The position numbers were made by a program, and so were the translations under genes. Under the pieces are notes generated by a model. That model searched no databases, was not told the origin of the DNA, and saw nothing but the letters and a program-made list of their open reading frames with translations. Below, in pieces: positions 61,281-64,000 of a stretch of DNA of 64,000 nucleotides (positions are counted from its first letter, which is position 1; each line of letters opens with the position of its first letter). Origin of the DNA: Tenodera sinensis (taxonomy: Eukaryota > Arthropoda > Insecta > Mantodea > Mantidae); NCBI GenBank assembly GCA_030765045.1, contig CM060962.1, positions 96,620,912-96,684,911 of the forward strand, read 5' to 3'.

Positions 61281-61406
61281 AACAGACTGAACATACCGGA
61301 GAACTCACAGTTTGTGCCGTGTTTAAACTAAATGCCTAAATTGGGGCCAAAATAAAAAAAAATGTAAATAAAAACAAATGAAAGACAAACAGAACATCTC
61401 AGGGCA

Positions 61407-61486
<80 letters not shown>
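61407..61486. repeat. (CA)n microsatellite
   Basis: About 38 CA units preceded by GCACGCG. The flanks do not match the LTR family. Confidence 0.97.
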
Positions 61487-61488
<2 letters not shown>

Positions 61489-61489
61489 G

Positions 61490-62470
61490 TTTGTCTCGAA
61501 GGAATAATAAATGACCACTAAAACATGTACTGCTCTGATTGATTCATTTGACCGTGGTGAAAGTGCTAAATAAAGTAGCTTCGAACATTTTCAAGAATAC
61601 TGTGTTACTGTTTTGTTGGTAATACCCAACCTTGTTACTCATAATTAATGTTTATTTAGTGTCCATTGAATTCCTACAATAATTTTCTTTTGCTCGGGGT
61701 TTACAAATTCAAGAACAGCAGGACTGAATAACTTGACTATTTTTCTCTGGCATTTATGTTTTGAAGTTCTTAGAACCTTGAAAGTAGTTTAATATAACCA
61801 ATAGAACCAATATAATAGCTCTGCTCTACTCACATTATTGAATTAAACGTGAAGATTCTTCTCTCTCACTTTCTCAAACTCCGTCTTTCTGTCCCTCTCT
61901 CGCCCTCCCATTACACTCTCTCTAACACTACTTCACTCTCTTATACTCTCCATCACAATGACTCTTCCCTCCCTCTTTCTGTACACGCATGTTGTGTAAC
62001 GTTTTGAAATGCAGTAATACAACTGCTTTTCATGAGGTGTTTAATAAAAGTAAAATGTAATAAATACTTTAGCGGTTCACAAACTTGTGCATCTTCCTTA
62101 CGCATGCAATGCAATCGGTGATCCCTATACTGTCTCCCGTACACGAATGGTAGTACTAAAAAGTATGTTGTGCATGTTATATATAGAGCTAAGTTGTTCA
62201 GAACCTGAGAATGTAAGAAATATGCAGCCAAATATTACCCCAAAATCAACTATCGTAAAAAGAAATATAGCCATAAATATTAATATATTGCATTGTGTTT
62301 AATAATAAGGGATATATTACCTTATTTAAAGTAAGTTCAAATAGTTATTTAACATTCATACAACAATTTCTGTAATAATTGTTAGGTAATGTCTTCTGTT
62401 TACATTGTATTTCTTATTCATTGTATGAATCAAAGATTAGTACACGCACTTAAATCCTTTCGCTATTGAT
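61490..62470. other. unannotated AT-rich DNA
   Basis: A pyrimidine-rich patch (CTCTCTC, 61858-61975) occurs. No gene was found. Confidence 0.45.
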
Positions 62471-62472
62471 AT

Positions 62473-62473
62473 A

Positions 62474-62504
<31 letters not shown>

Positions 62505-62931
62505 GAAGGAAGGAAGGAAGGAAGGAAGGGAGGGAGGGAGGAAGAGGGGAAGGGGGGAAGGGGGGAAGGGGGGAAGGGGGGAAGGGGGGAAGGGGGGAAG
62601 GGGGGAAGGGGGGAAGGGGGGGGGAAGGGGGGAAGGGGGGAAGGGGGGGAAGGGGGGAAGGGGGGAAGGGAAGGAGGGGGGAAGGGAGGGAGGGAGGAAG
62701 TAAGGAAGGAGAGAGACAGAGAGACAGAGAGGGAGACAGAGAGACAGAGAGAGAGAAAGGGAGAGACAGAGAGAGACAGAGAGAGAAAGGGAGATACAGA
62801 GAGACAGAGAGAGAAAGGGAGATACAGAGAGACAGAGAGAGAGAAAGGGAGAGAGCGAGAGAGGGAGAGAGGGAAAGAGGGAAAAAGGGAAAGAGAGAAA
62901 GAGAGAAAGAAAGGAAGGAAAAGAAAAGAAG
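62473..62931. repeat. polypurine compound repeat: (GAAA)n, (GGAA)n, (GGGGGGAA)n, (GAGACA)n
   Basis: Roughly 227 bp (62473-62700) contain only A and G on this strand, followed by 230 bp of GAGA/GACAGA repeats with rare C or T. The middle has about 20 runs of five or more G separated by AA. The 183-codon minus-strand Pro/Ser/Leu frame is repeat read-through. Confidence 0.97.
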
Positions 62932-62934
62932 GTA

Positions 62935-64000
62935 CTATTGCTTTAGCAAGCTGCCTATCAAGGGTTGATGTTAAATATTTCAAACTCTTATTACTTGGCA
63001 AAGCGTTGACCTTAGCTGTCGAGCGCTATGATCGCTTCTTATCTTGTTTATTACAACAGCGAAATAAAAGTAACTTGGCGTATAGTCCGTGATAAAACAC
63101 AAATAGATGATCCCTCGCGCCTGCCGATATATGAGACGTTACTGTCCTGAATACGTTTGCATCTGAACAGAGTGTGCATACCCGACTAGCTGTGGTGGTG
63201 CGATAAGCTCACGTAAACATCTGGGCAGTTTCGCATTCTTTCCGAGCTTTCATAGCTTTACTAGGTAGTACATATCTTGCTTCGTTGATTTTTTCTGCCA
63301 ACTTGACAGTATACGACCACGTGCATGTTTAAGATTTTGAAGAGGAATGCCCTTCGGTTGCCCTTAAATCTGCAACCGTACATGATGACATGGTATATCT
63401 GTTAAAGCATTTTTCTTTTCTTTTACAACTTTCTGTCTGTTGATATTAATTGTACTTTTTTCTGTAGTGCATTTCACTGCCGTAACTTTTGTTTCATCTG
63501 CACAGAAATATTTCTCCCCAAACTCTTAGCAAAGGCTTGACACTTCCACTACAGTTTCTTTTCAACATACTCTTACTGATCTACACCATTCACTTAACAG
63601 AGGAACTGAAATATAACTGATTTCAACAGCTTAGAATAAGTCAAGAAAGGTAAAGACATCTTCTTTATCGTTTTCCTATTATTTGAATTGCATTACACCG
63701 GCCTTCGTAAAATTAAAAATATATAGCTAAGAAATACACCAACGCCCAAAATATAACCAAAATATGTCCTAAGCTCCAAAACTGACTTAAACGTGCATCT
63801 ATATGACCGATAAACAGTCTAAATATCACCAGAAATATCCCGTTTGGATTCAAATTCTTGTTATGGATAAACTGGTCACTGTAAAAAAATATGACATGTC
63901 CTAAACATCCTAACCCTAGTTATATAAATAATGCAACTTCCTAAATACTCAGCCTATCAAAAATTTGGTACCAACATAACTTCTGAGGAACACTAAACTT
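62935..64000. other. unannotated
   Basis: Nothing recognised up to the window edge. Confidence 0.45.

Noticed and set aside
62450..63001. 183-codon Pro/Ser/Leu minus-strand frame, the longest in the window
   Set aside because: Entirely polypurine repeat read-through.

Overview
This window is repeat-dense, AT-rich metazoan DNA with no host gene that I can support. The tRNA-headed SINEs, mariner, Tigger/pogo-like, piggyBac-like and hAT remnants, long microsatellites and solo LTRs fit a large arthropod genome, most likely an insect. A polyneopteran such as a cockroach or termite is my guess from general SINE character; nothing in the window proves the order. No rRNA, genuine tRNA gene, CRISPR array or bacterial-type operon is present. 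The long open frames are microsatellite read-throughs.

Layout. 0.5-0.7 kb: SINE body. 3.47-4.28 kb: decayed non-LTR retrotransposon reverse transcriptase 3' end. 5.1-5.9 kb: promoter-like, LTR-like stretch. 6.0-8.4 kb: tRNA-like SINE heads and a full SINE. 8.51-10.17 kb: a 1.66 kb element with terminal inverted repeats (TIRs) flanked by TTAA, containing an internal tandem duplication. 10.75-11.27 kb: another TIR element. 12.4-14.35 kb: two mariner transposase pseudogenes in opposite orientation. 16-18.3 kb: microsatellites, a SINE and a hAT C-terminal fragment. 19.6-20.2 kb: solo LTR. 21.5-23.1 kb: two SINEs. 23.9-25.2 kb: a DDE transposase pseudogene on the minus strand, split by a small TIR element and bordered by an (AAT)n array. 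27-29 kb: SINE and an unclassified repeat with heat-shock-element-like motifs. 29-34 kb: cluster of three LTR copies of one family in mixed orientation, one holding a nested SINE with a 12-bp target duplication. 36-37.3 kb: CAC/CAG minisatellite and a possible BED-finger hAT fragment. 37.74-39.40 kb: a complete-ended Tigger/pogo-like element with TA target duplication and a wrecked transposase. 40-43 kb: (ACTC)n array and plain AT-rich DNA. 43.40-44.67 kb: TTAA-flanked element carrying a zinc-binding Mutator-like transposase N-terminus (Kolobok-like). 46.79-47.67 kb: internally deleted piggyBac-like element. 48.8-49.7 kb: SINE fragment and an LTR. 54-57 kb: SINEs and an unfamiliar TIR element with a GGTTAAGTCA subterminal repeat. 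57.64-58.30 kb: LTR. 61-63 kb: long CA and polypurine tracts.

The main new-looking signal is one LTR family (six copies here, three with clear 4-bp target duplications) in which four copies carry an alternating (CA)n/(CG)n tract at the same place, just downstream of the TATA box. The other notable pattern is three different TTAA-inserting elements in one window. I see no cooperating gene system; the elements are dead or non-autonomous and are related only by insertion history.
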